Positions 17,862 through 25,399 of a DNA stretch of 64,000 nt are shown here, piece after piece. How positions within the stretch are numbered: the first letter of the stretch is position 1; every line of letters starts with the position of its first letter. Position numbers and translations under genes: made by a program. The notes under the pieces are model-generated. The model worked only from the letters and a program-made list of their open reading frames with translations, made no database searches and had not been told where the DNA came from. This stretch comes from Paludibacteraceae bacterium (lineage in GTDB: Bacteria > Bacteroidota > Bacteroidia > Bacteroidales > Paludibacteraceae), in the NCBI GenBank assembly GCA_016285885.1, contig JAEERP010000001.1, positions 186,001 to 250,000 of the forward strand, given 5' to 3'.

Positions 17862-18785
17862 ATGCGTATGGCTTCTTTGTCGGGTGACGGTCGCGGAATC
17901 ATGTGCGGACATGCCGCCGCTTTCACTTCTTATTTGATCTTTGGATTTAATATATTGGCCTGCAAACTGATTGCCCAGTCTGGCCTTGTCCCTCCGATTT
18001 GCCTCTTCACCTTCCGGGCATTGGGCGCAGTGATACTCTTCTCCTTGCTCTCCTTGTTCCTGCCTAAAGAACCGGTGGAGCGGAAGGACCTTCTGCGCAT
18101 ATTCATCGCCTCGATGCTGGGACTCTTCCTCACGCAGATCACTTTCCTTGTCGCGATTAAGGTCACCACTCCTTTCGACGTCTCCGTGGTGGCTTCGTTG
18201 ACGCCTATCTTTACGATGTTTGTGGCGGCTATCTATCTGAAGGAACCTATCACGTGGAAGAAGGCTCTTGGTGTGGCCCTGAGTTTCACGGGGGTGCTTT
18301 GGCTGATCTTCAACTCTGTCGGCGTCTCTTCTGGAGTCGAGACTTCCTCCCCTTGGGGGATCTTCCTGGTGGTGCTGAATGGCCTCTTCTTCTCCATTTA
18401 TCTGAGCATTTCGAAGCCTATCGTTACGAAATATAGCGTGGTGACTTACATGAAGTGGATGTTCCTCTTCTCTCTTCTGATCTCTTTGCCTTTTGATGTG
18501 GGGGATTTGTTGTCGCTGGAATATGGCAGCTTCTCGACCAGCTTGGTGCTTTCGATCCTTTTTGTCGTTTTTTTTGCTACGTTCGTGGCATATCTTTCCA
18601 TCTCATTCGCCCAACGTTTGATTCGTCCGACGCTCGTGAGCCTCTATTCGTACGTGCAGCCCATCGTGGCGGCTTGCCTTGGGGTTTATTGGGGTATGGA
18701 TGTGATGACTTGGCAGAAGGTTTGCGCCGCTTTGCTGGTCTTCGTGGGTGTGGCGATCGTGAACGCTAGTAGAAAGAAGGCGTGA
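17862..18785 (+). CDS. EamA/DMT-family transporter
   Basis: A 307-residue inner membrane protein with about ten hydrophobic helices in two homologous halves, the hallmark of the EamA branch of drug/metabolite transporters. Typical segments are seen (FRALGAVILFSLLSLFL, ISFAQRLIRPTLVSLYSYVQPIVAACLGV). Such proteins export amino acids, metabolites or drugs; the substrate cannot be read here. The start at 17862 gives 13 residues before the first helix. A later ATG at 17901 (MCGHAAAFTSY) would start closer to the helix and is also possible. The lysC terminator upstream implies a separate transcript. Confidence 0.85.
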   Translation: MRMASLSGDGRGIMCGHAAAFTSYLIFGFNILACKLIAQSGLVPPICLFTFRALGAVILFSLLSLFLPKEPVERKDLLRIFIASMLGLFLTQITFLVAIKVTTPFDVSVVASLTPIFTMFVAAIYLKEPITWKKALGVALSFTGVLWLIFNSVGVSSGVETSSPWGIFLVVLNGLFFSIYLSISKPIVTKYSVVTYMKWMFLFSLLISLPFDVGDLLSLEYGSFSTSLVLSILFVVFFATFVAYLSISFAQRLIRPTLVSLYSYVQPIVAACLGVYWGMDVMTWQKVCAALLVFVGVAIVNASRKKA

Positions 18786-18804
18786 GCCTCTTCTCTCCTT
18801 ATAA

Positions 18805-18849
18805 CAATGGAAACGGGCGATTCCTGTGAGGGGTCGCCCGTTTCCATTG
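18805..18849. terminator. Long perfect inverted repeat between convergent genes
   Basis: A 16-bp perfect stem (CAATGGAAACGGGCGA at 18805-18820 and its complement at 18834-18849) with a 13-base loop, 20 bases after the transporter stop. It lies between two genes that converge. There is no T-run on either side, so it may act as a structural or factor-aided terminator for both. Confidence 0.5.
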
Positions 18850-18897
18850 CATGATTCCGAGGAATCAATATGCACGTTGTTTAATTTTTTGTCTCTT

Positions 18898-19554
18898 CTA
18901 CTTGATGGATATGGTTGGCAGGATGTCCAGACACTTCTGGAAACTGGACTCAATCCGCTCGTCGTCTATCTTAATGAGTACACCATATAATCTTGGTTTC
19001 TTGTACATGAAGTATAAGTCCTCGATGCCATCAGTTACGTTTAATCCTCTCTTGGCGACGAAGTGGGTGGCCTTGTAGTTGCCTTTCCCTATTGTCGTGT
19101 CCGCTTTCTGGGTAATGCCGGTGTAGTAGGCTCCCATGAGATTGTCGTAACAGAGCTCTTTGTATTTCTTTATGAACTCGTCGCATGATGCTTGATCCTC
19201 AAACGTGTTGTGGAATCGCATGAAATATATGGTCGTTAGATATTTCGGTTCGCCACCTTCCTCTGTTTGCGCATTGTCGTTGAGATAGGATGCGAGGATG
19301 GCGTTGTAGCGAATTTCATCGAAGTATTTGTCCGGATTGGTTGGCATGGTGTCCGTATAGGTGTTGGTCCATTGGTCTACAGGGAATATGGCAGTGATGC
19401 CATACTTGTCGTTCAGGGCCACATGCTCTTTATCTACTAAGTTCTCGGGCTTCCCGTTTAGTGTCTCGTCGTCGTCATCTTTTTTGCAAGAAAAAAGAAG
19501 GACGCTTGTTAGGGCGAGAAATAAGATGTTCTTCTTTGAAAATAATGTTTTCAT
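18898..19554 (-). CDS. Lipoprotein of unknown function
   Basis: A 218-residue predicted lipoprotein. The signal ends in VLLFSC with Cys23 as the lipidation site, followed by an acidic KKDDDDE stretch; such sequences after the Cys often mark surface export in Bacteroidota. The remaining part is a single soluble domain without motifs I recognise. It contains three Cys and has a pattern of a mixed alpha/beta fold, for example KATHFVAKRGLNVTDGIEDLYFMYK. It is flanked by a convergent transporter gene and by tRNA genes, so the context gives no clue. Confidence 0.7.
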   Translation of the reverse strand: MKTLFSKKNILFLALTSVLLFSCKKDDDDETLNGKPENLVDKEHVALNDKYGITAIFPVDQWTNTYTDTMPTNPDKYFDEIRYNAILASYLNDNAQTEEGGEPKYLTTIYFMRFHNTFEDQASCDEFIKKYKELCYDNLMGAYYTGITQKADTTIGKGNYKATHFVAKRGLNVTDGIEDLYFMYKKPRLYGVLIKIDDERIESSFQKCLDILPTISIK

Positions 19555-19640
19555 GAGTTTCCCTTATTTATATTTAAATATAACTATTTGACGTAGATTT
19601 CGACAACCGATTTTTACTGAAGTCTATTGGTTTTGAAAGG

Positions 19641-19725
19641 TGCCCAAGATGAGATTCGAACTCACACGCCGAAACCGGCACTACCCCCTCAAAGTAGCGT
19701 GTCTACCAATTCCACCACCTGGGCA
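19641..19725 (-). tRNA. tRNA-Leu (GAG)
   Basis: An 85-base class II tRNA read on the minus strand: acceptor TGCCCAG paired with CTTGGGCA (one wobble pair), D-arm GGTGGAATTGGTAGACAC, anticodon loop TTGAGGG (anticodon GAG), a variable arm GTGCCGGTTTCGGCGT and T-arm GAGTTCGAATCTC. The layout is that of E. coli tRNA-Leu(GAG). No encoded CCA. Confidence 0.93.
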
Positions 19726-19766
19726 AAAAAATCGACAGAACCATTAGCTCTGCCTTTTTCGATTTG

Positions 19767-19839
<73 letters not shown>

Positions 19840-19877
19840 AAATATGTTAGTCTCAAATCTAATAGAATCACGTTTTT

Positions 19878-19950
<73 letters not shown>

Positions 19951-20124
19951 TTTGCATCCCCTCTTTCGGTTTTTGCGTTGCAAAGGTAAGTTTATTTTTC
20001 ATACCAAACAATAGAGTTTGCTCTTTTTTTTGCTTTTCTTGCATTGTATTTTCCCTTTTTGTTGGTAACTCTCTTTCTTGCAGATGGTTGGATTCCTTTG
20101 GATTTATGGAATCTCCTTTCTGGA

Positions 20125-20610
20125 CTATCTTATTTCGTCAATATCTGCGCTTATGATCTTGTTGTAATAGAAATATAGCGGCAAATAGAAGGGTATGCCC
20201 AATGTGAGGAATTGGCTTATGTTGAATGGACATTCTTTCCCTTGTATGTGTATGTAGCAGTTCTCAATGGCTTTGCATGCGGCGATGACCTCTACGATAA
20301 AGGCTATGATCAGGATGATCATTGCGATGTATAATTCGCTTATATTCGTGATGGTGGCGATTATTGGACATAGTATATATGCGGTGTATAGCCCGCCGGC
20401 GATCATGCTGTGCCGCTTGTATTGGGAGAAGTGGAGTAGGGCGTTCTCTCGATCGACGTTGTTTAGATATCCGTTGTTCTGAAGATAGTCCATGCTATAG
20501 CCTCTTTCCTTCAGTAGATCGATCGCCTTGTTTCTCAACTCTTCCGGATAGTTGTATGCCTTGTAGTTCTTTACAATGTCGCATAGCTTTTGATCGCTTA
20601 ATTTATCAAT
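20125..20610 (-). CDS. Small membrane protein, apparent ATT start
   Basis: Open frame for a protein of about 161 residues with two hydrophobic helices (MIAGGLYTAYILCPIIATI; LYIAMIILIIAFIVEVIAA) and a third hydrophobic stretch near the C-terminus (FLTLGIPFYLPLYFYY). The N-terminal part, KLSDQKLCDIVKNYKAYNYP followed by EELRNKAIDLLKERGYS, looks like a real folded domain, yet it has no ATG, GTG or TTG before an in-frame stop at about 20630. An ATT at 20610 has AGGAGAG 4 bases upstream and is the best candidate start. The alternative is TTG at 20538 (137 residues), which would cut this domain. The gene could also be mutated. Function unknown. Confidence 0.55.
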   Translation of the reverse strand: MDKLSDQKLCDIVKNYKAYNYPEELRNKAIDLLKERGYSMDYLQNNGYLNNVDRENALLHFSQYKRHSMIAGGLYTAYILCPIIATITNISELYIAMIILIIAFIVEVIAACKAIENCYIHIQGKECPFNISQFLTLGIPFYLPLYFYYNKIISADIDEIR

Positions 20611-20909
20611 GTTCTCTCCTATACGTATTTTGCTTTTTTATTGTATCATTGTCTTGCTTCAACTCAACCTTCCCTCTCGTTGATAAAGTCCGCTTGGCGG
20701 AGGTCGTTCGGGAAGTTTATGTTGCTTCTTTTACGAAGATAATATTCTCATTGACAATATACAAATCGTGCGTGTTGAAATGTGAAGCGGGTAATTGCCG
20801 GATGCCTCCTGAGGTGTTGCGCTAGGGTTGGGCGGTCGCTTCTCTTTTGTGTATAACCGCAAGAATTTGGAAGAATCTTTCCCTTGTTCATGGAATTTTT
20901 GGCTAATCA

Positions 20910-20942
20910 TTGCACGGAAACAAAAGAAATGGAGTATATTTG
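20910..20942 (+). promoter_or_regulatory. Candidate promoter upstream of the glycosyltransferase
   Basis: TTG (20910-20912) and TATATTTG (20935-20942) are 22 bases apart, a little longer than ideal. The next gene starts at 21112, so the leader would be about 160 bases and contain the hairpin at 20973-20997. Other than these elements, the 501-base gap 20611-21111 shows nothing I can call. Confidence 0.5.
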
Positions 20943-20972
20943 TAGTGCTCAATTTATACGCAGCATGATGTC

Positions 20973-20997
20973 GCTGGCGAAAGTCGGCTTTTTTTTT
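20973..20997 (+). terminator. Intrinsic terminator in the leader of the glycosyltransferase
   Basis: A 6-bp stem with two wobble pairs (GCTGGC/GTCGGC) and a GAAA tetraloop, followed directly by nine Ts. It lies about 25 bases after the expected transcript start of the 20910-20942 promoter and 115 bases before the ATG. Confidence 0.55.
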
Positions 20998-21111
20998 GCT
21001 CATACATGGCCTATGAATAATAGGTGTGTCGAGCGTGATTTCTAATGTGTGCGTCTCTCCGTTATATGGGAAGGGGCGAAAATGTGTATTGAATAATAAT
21101 AGAGGTTTCGC

Positions 21112-22107
21112 ATGAAACAGCCATTGGTTAGTATCATACTTCCCACCTACAACGTGGAGAGGTTCTTGAAAAAATGTTTGGATAGTTTAGCTGATCAAAC
21201 ATATAAGAATACAGAGGTGATTATCGTCATTGACGGTGCGACGGATAACTCTTACGATATCGCGAAGGAGTATTGTCAGACTCATCCTCATTTTTCTGTT
21301 TATTGGCAGGAGAATCAAGGAAGTGGACCTGCGAGAAACAATGGACTGTCAAGGGCAAAAGGTGAACTGATCATGTTTGTCGATCCTGATGATTGGTGTG
21401 AACCGGACTATGTGGAAACCTTGGTGCGGTATCAGGTGGAGCACGATTGTGATCTGGTTATCTCCAGGGATATTATCGCTGAATGTTCAAGCTCGGGTGA
21501 GATCTTGCAATATACCAACAAGGAAGGCAAATTCGAGATGTGCGAATCCCAAACCCAGGCGAGAAAAGATTATGCTCGTCTGCTGACCTCCGACTTGATC
21601 AGCTCGCCTCATGCGAAGCTTTACAAGAAGTCTGTCATAGACGAGAATTCTGTCTCCTTCCCGGCTTTAAGACGTTCTCAAGACATTGCCTTTAACTATC
21701 GTTTCTTTTCTTGTATCAACAATTATTGCATGTGCCCTAAAAACGGATATGTCTATCGTATAATACCATCCGAAAGAAGCACTAAGATTAGAAAAGATTA
21801 TTATCAGATTATATCTGTATTGTATGGTGACTTACAATTAATGTATAGGAATTGGGGGATGGATTTTGATTCCGCACTCATTCCTAATCATTTTTTCACA
21901 AGACTTTGCGGCCATTTCTATTTGACGAAGCCGTCGTCGCAAACTATTCGAGAAATCATGTCGGATCCTGTCTTGCAAGATCTCGTGAAGGATGCGCACC
22001 CTATAAGAACGGATAGGAAAATATGTCACTCCTTGCTGAAGAGCAAGAGTTATCGCATGGCATCGCTCTCCTTCTCGTTCTTTTCGTTGGTGAAGCGGTT
22101 CGCATGA
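21112..22107 (+). CDS. Family 2 (GT-A) glycosyltransferase
   Basis: A 331-residue glycosyltransferase. The N-terminal GT-A domain shows VSIILPTYNVERFLKKCLDS, the nucleotide-binding Asp41 in VIIVIDGATDNS, and the DxD-type motif DPDD at 91-94. The QENQGSGPARNNGLSRAKGE segment is typical of GT2. It presumably adds a sugar to a surface polysaccharide or lipid-linked glycan. The C-terminal 100 residues lack membrane helices. It stands alone rather than in a polysaccharide cluster. The 5' leader contains a promoter-like site and a terminator, so expression may be regulated. Confidence 0.85.
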   Translation: MKQPLVSIILPTYNVERFLKKCLDSLADQTYKNTEVIIVIDGATDNSYDIAKEYCQTHPHFSVYWQENQGSGPARNNGLSRAKGELIMFVDPDDWCEPDYVETLVRYQVEHDCDLVISRDIIAECSSSGEILQYTNKEGKFEMCESQTQARKDYARLLTSDLISSPHAKLYKKSVIDENSVSFPALRRSQDIAFNYRFFSCINNYCMCPKNGYVYRIIPSERSTKIRKDYYQIISVLYGDLQLMYRNWGMDFDSALIPNHFFTRLCGHFYLTKPSSQTIREIMSDPVLQDLVKDAHPIRTDRKICHSLLKSKSYRMASLSFSFFSLVKRFA

Positions 22108-22158
22108 TTGTTGTAGACCGCATAGGGCGTCTCCGGACTGGATGCAACCCATGCAATC

Positions 22159-22766
22159 CTAAAAGCCGACGATGTTGCTGAATTTTCCCCAGACAGGATG
22201 TCCCTTGTGGGCTTTTAAAGAATTATTAGGCACATATAAGACGCACTTCTGTTTGCTCACCATCGCAAATGACGATTCATGGACAGTGGGTGGAATGTCA
22301 GCGGAAATTCTAATGGTTCCCAAATCCTTGCAGTTCGAAAATGTGGCTCGCTCAATCACTTTCAGTTGAGAAGACAACTGGATACTCTTTAGATTTACGC
22401 AGTCATAGAATGAACAACTGCCTATTTTTTCGACCGACACGGGTATTTCATAGTCGCTTCCCTTTGCGTTTGGATATGCCACCAACACCATCCCTGCCTT
22501 GTCAAATTTTGGGTGCAATAGAATTTATTGCTTGGGCTTATGCTCACATTCCGAAGCGTGGGGCAGTTGACAAAAGCCATGGGCCGTGTCTCCTTTAACG
22601 AATCCGGCAAAACAATCGTATGAAGGTTCGGACACTCTTCAAACAGATGGGAACCTGTCGTCGTCAGGTTTTTCGGGAAAACGATGTGTTTTAGCGTCTT
22701 GCAACCTTTTAGGGCATAATTGTCGATGACGTATCCTCCCTCGTCATAGTTCTCGTTAATGATCAC
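22159..22766 (-). pseudogene. BspA-like leucine-rich-repeat gene remnant
   Basis: Two minus-strand frames together give one LRR_5 (BspA/TpLRR) sequence. Frame A (22766 downwards) reads ALKGCKTLKHIVFPKNL, then FEECPNLHTIVLPDSL and FVNCPTLRNVSISPSNKFYC. Frame B (to 22159) reads FDKAGMVLVAYPNAKGSDYE, then SVEKIGSCSFYDCVNLKSIQ and a normal C-terminal end. The switch near 22510 looks like a deletion of about 10 bases, since intact homologues have a few residues between YC and FDKAG. Upstream, frame A runs into a stop at once with no signal peptide, so the 5' end is also missing. Intact relatives are surface adhesins. Confidence 0.75.
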
Positions 22767-22811
22767 GGATTTAGATAGTTACGAGTCTGCTTACTTGAAT
22801 TCTTTCCACTC

Positions 22812-23519
22812 TTATCTTATATATTTTACCATCGGGTCATCCTCATGGTCGCATTGGTAATATCTTCGGTGTTTCAACGAATGGGTCTTTGTGTCACCGA
22901 TCTGTTTGAATTTTCCTTCCTTTGTTATTTCATATGCTTTTTCATGTGCCCATTCGGTTGGCTCATCATTGTTTTTCTGTTTATCTTTTCCCTCGTCATA
23001 TTTGTTTTTGTTGTATTCATATTCAAAGGTTCTTATTTTGTTTTTATCCGTAAGAACATATTGTTTGTTTATATAATGGCTTGGTTCTGTGTGGCAGATT
23101 AGAAGTCTGTCTGTGAAAAAACCTTCGTCAGAAAATGTGCAGATATATGTTTTGCCATCTAATATGGGAGATGAATCTTCGAATGTGCTGACTATAATGC
23201 ATCTGAACCCCAAGTATCTATATTTTCCAATGACGTCAACATCAACTGGTTCTTTTCGGCAATTTGTTTTGATGTCATTGTCCATGTCATAATCGCAGGT
23301 CTCAAACCCAACTTCTTCCGACCGGAATCTAAAAACCTTCTTTAATGTCGTGGTATCAATTGTATATGGCTGCCCGTATGCTTCTCTCCCGCACTTTGAT
23401 TGGTACGGGAACTCTATTTGTTCCGCCTTGTTGTATATCTCGTCCAGACTCTCCTGTGCGTGAGCGTTCGTCGCGATCAGCGCAACAAATAAGCATGCGG
23501 TCAATACGATTCTTGCCAT
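22812..23519 (-). CDS. Secreted protein of unknown function
   Basis: A 235-residue protein with a clear signal peptide (MARIVLTACLFVALIATNAHA, cleavage after AHA). The mature part has six or seven Cys, which could form disulfides, and a charged Asn/Lys/Asp-rich region at about 165-190 (YEYNKNKYDEGKDKQKNNDE). No known domain is recognised. It is not a lipoprotein, as no Cys follows the cleavage site. The LRR remnant lies downstream. Function unknown. Confidence 0.65.
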   Translation of the reverse strand: MARIVLTACLFVALIATNAHAQESLDEIYNKAEQIEFPYQSKCGREAYGQPYTIDTTTLKKVFRFRSEEVGFETCDYDMDNDIKTNCRKEPVDVDVIGKYRYLGFRCIIVSTFEDSSPILDGKTYICTFSDEGFFTDRLLICHTEPSHYINKQYVLTDKNKIRTFEYEYNKNKYDEGKDKQKNNDEPTEWAHEKAYEITKEGKFKQIGDTKTHSLKHRRYYQCDHEDDPMVKYIR

Positions 23520-23817
23520 GGTGGTGGTTTTTAGTGGTTATGTGGATAGCTATTGGCGTTTTATACTAAATGTTCCTATCACCAATTAGGCGAATATAGA
23601 TTTTTTTTGTGCGAATAGACAAGAATAGCGTCTCGGAAAAGATTATTTATTCATTGGTATTGTTTAAATATGCATACATTATTCATTATTCATTCGGTTG
23701 TCTGACAAAGTGTATGTTTATTGTGTGTCTATTTGCGCTTTAATGTGCTAAAATAGTGTCATTTTGCTACCGAAAATAAAAATTTTACACTCTGTGATAA
23801 AATTTTTGTCGTTTTTG
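23520..23817. other. AT-rich intergenic stretch
   Basis: About 300 bases with no supported gene. It has AT-rich repeats of the word ATTCATT near 23685-23696 and many stops in all frames. The only clear signal comes at its end, where the micropeptide promoter begins. Confidence 0.6.
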
Positions 23818-23848
23818 TTTGTCATATTGAAAATAATGCATATATTTG
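23818..23848 (+). promoter_or_regulatory. Strong consensus promoter of the micropeptide gene
   Basis: TTTG (23818-23821), exactly 19 bases, then TATATTTG (23841-23848): a near-perfect Bacteroidota promoter. The expected transcript start is at about 23855, only 13 bases ahead of the ATG at 23868. Confidence 0.7.
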
Positions 23849-23867
23849 TATTGTTGTTAAACGAAAG

Positions 23868-23984
23868 ATGTTTCACTTATTAAAATTTACGACTATGGTA
23901 CTAGGATTATTTTTTTCGGTAGTGTTGGCTTTTTCTGTTGCAAGAATTTGTGTAGAGGCAAAGGATTTGAAAAACAACTATTAA
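23868..23984 (+). CDS. 38-residue single-helix membrane micropeptide
   Basis: A short frame with ATG at 23868 and TAA at 23982-23984. The product has a short basic-aromatic start (MFHLLKF), one hydrophobic helix (about 9-28, TMVLGLFFSVVLAFSVARIC) and a charged tail (VEAKDLKNNY). It is framed by a strong promoter and an intrinsic terminator (24023-24060), which makes a transcript of about 200 bases. A second tiny frame, MDQTENDN, follows at 23995-24021. This could be a membrane micropeptide, a type I toxin-like peptide or a leader; I know no homologue. Confidence 0.5.
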   Translation: MFHLLKFTTMVLGLFFSVVLAFSVARICVEAKDLKNNY

Positions 23985-24022
23985 TTTAAATGTTATGGAT
24001 CAGACAGAAAATGACAACTAAA

Positions 24023-24060
24023 AAGCCTCAGTGTTCGGGAGTAAACATTGAGGCTTTTTT
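24023..24060 (+). terminator. Terminator of the micropeptide transcript
   Basis: A 13-bp stem with one G-T pair (AAGCCTCAGTGTT at 24023-24035; AACATTGAGGCTT at 24044-24056) and an 8-base loop, ending in a run of six Ts. Confidence 0.85.
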
Positions 24061-24155
24061 GTATCCTTGAATATCGTTTTTTGTATGTTTCCGTAAAAAT
24101 CTATTCTGCTTGTATTTAACGTTTTGCGTTTGTTTCCCTTGGTTGGGTATCTCTC

Positions 24156-25304
24156 TCAATCCATCCTGCTCTTGTAATCTTCGTAGCCGAATTTCCGTAG
24201 CATCTCCATTTTGTCGTCCTGGGTCCACAGTACGATGGAAGGGTGGGAGACTCCGTTGAATAGGGTGGTCTTGACGGTCGTGTAGTGGATCATGTCCATG
24301 AAGACGATCTTCTCCCCGACCTGCAGCTCGTGGTCGAAGGACCATGATCCCACGAAGTCGCCGGAAAGGCAGCTGTTGCCTCCCATGCGGTAGGTGGGTT
24401 TCCCCTCCACTTCGTCCGTTGCTCCTAAGATGGCTGGCTTGTAAGGCATTTCAAGGCAGTCGGGCATGTGGCAGGCGAAGGAGACGTTGAGAATGGCCGT
24501 CTTGATGCCATGGTTCTCCACGATGTCCACGACGGTGGAGACGAGTTCTCCCGTCTGCCAGGCGAATGCGCTTCCGGGCTCGAGGATCACCTTCAGCCAA
24601 GGGTAGCGGCTCCTGAACCCTTTGACGATCTTGATGAGGTGCTCCACATCGTAGTCCTTCCGTGTCATCAGGTGTCCGCCTCCGAAGTTCACCCATTTCA
24701 GTTGCGGTAGGAATTGGGTGAATTTCTCCTCGAAAGCTTGCATGAGCTTCTCGAACTCGTAGGAGGAGGATTCGCAGAGCGCATGGCAGTGGAATCCTTC
24801 GATGCCTTCGGGTAGCTTGCCGCCGAACTGGTCGACCGTGACTCCTAGCCTGGAGCCTGGTGCGCAAGGGTTGTAGAGGTCGGTCTCCACCTGCGAGATC
24901 TCCGGGTTGACTCTTATGCCGCAGGATATGTGCCGGTCGAATCCTTCGATCTCAGCCTTCCTCCGCTCGTATTGTTGGATGGAGTTGAAGGTGATATGGC
25001 TGCTCAGCGAGGCGATCTCAGCGAACTCCTCGTTCGTGTAGGCGGGGGAGTAGGTGTGGGCGTAGTTTCCCATCTCCTCGTATGCGAGTCGGGCCTCCGA
25101 GAGGGAGCTGGCGGTGGAGTAGGGTATGTACTCCCTCACGATGGGGAATAACTTCCACAACGCGAAAGCCTTGAAGGCGAGGATGATGTCCGCTCCGGAT
25201 CGCTCTTTTACCGATTTTATCAGCGATAAGTTTTTTCGTAGTCTGACTTCGTCCACCACGTATGCGGGGGATGGTATTTGTCTATAGTTTATCATGATTT
25301 TCAT
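24156..25304 (-). CDS. nspC: Carboxynorspermidine decarboxylase
   Basis: A 382-residue fold-III PLP decarboxylase that turns carboxyspermidine/carboxynorspermidine into spermidine/norspermidine, the alternative polyamine route used by many Bacteroidota. The PLP lysine is Lys45 in LAFKAFALW. The phosphate-binding and active-site segments WVNFGGGHLMTR, ILEPGSAFAWQTGELV and the C-terminal GNSCLSGDFVGSW (catalytic Cys from the partner subunit) are all present. The protein may start at Met4 (MINYRQIPSPAY, 25295), which aligns better with the family. A -7 box lies at 25318-25325. The partner dehydrogenase gene is not next to it. Confidence 0.92.
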   Translation of the reverse strand: MKIMINYRQIPSPAYVVDEVRLRKNLSLIKSVKERSGADIILAFKAFALWKLFPIVREYIPYSTASSLSEARLAYEEMGNYAHTYSPAYTNEEFAEIASLSSHITFNSIQQYERRKAEIEGFDRHISCGIRVNPEISQVETDLYNPCAPGSRLGVTVDQFGGKLPEGIEGFHCHALCESSSYEFEKLMQAFEEKFTQFLPQLKWVNFGGGHLMTRKDYDVEHLIKIVKGFRSRYPWLKVILEPGSAFAWQTGELVSTVVDIVENHGIKTAILNVSFACHMPDCLEMPYKPAILGATDEVEGKPTYRMGGNSCLSGDFVGSWSFDHELQVGEKIVFMDMIHYTTVKTTLFNGVSHPSIVLWTQDDKMEMLRKFGYEDYKSRMD

Positions 25305-25317
25305 CGTTTAAATTGTT

Positions 25318-25325
25318 CAAAGGTA
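25318..25325 (-). promoter_or_regulatory. -7 box of nspC
   Basis: TACCTTTG on the minus strand fits TAnnTTTG. The predicted start of transcription falls at about 25311, so the start at 25295 (Met4) would leave a more usual leader than 25304. Confidence 0.45.
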
Positions 25326-25368
25326 CATAATTTTGGGCATACATGACCATATATCCCATACAATTTTG

Positions 25369-25376
25369 TAATTTTG
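25369..25376 (+). promoter_or_regulatory. -7 box of gltX
   Basis: TAATTTTG fits TAnnTTTG. Transcription would begin near 25383, downstream of the longest open-frame ATG at 25343 and upstream of the ATG at 25400. This supports 25400 as the true start. Confidence 0.55.
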
Positions 25377-25399
25377 CACCCCGAATCAATAACATTAAT

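Noticed and set aside
20731-21003. 90-codon minus-strand frame
   Set aside because: It covers the promoter-like site and terminator on the other strand, and its product shows no signal peptide, domain or sensible composition.
25343-25399. Longer gltX start at 25343
   Set aside because: The TAATTTTG promoter box lies downstream of it, and the extra 19 residues do not fit the family N-terminus.
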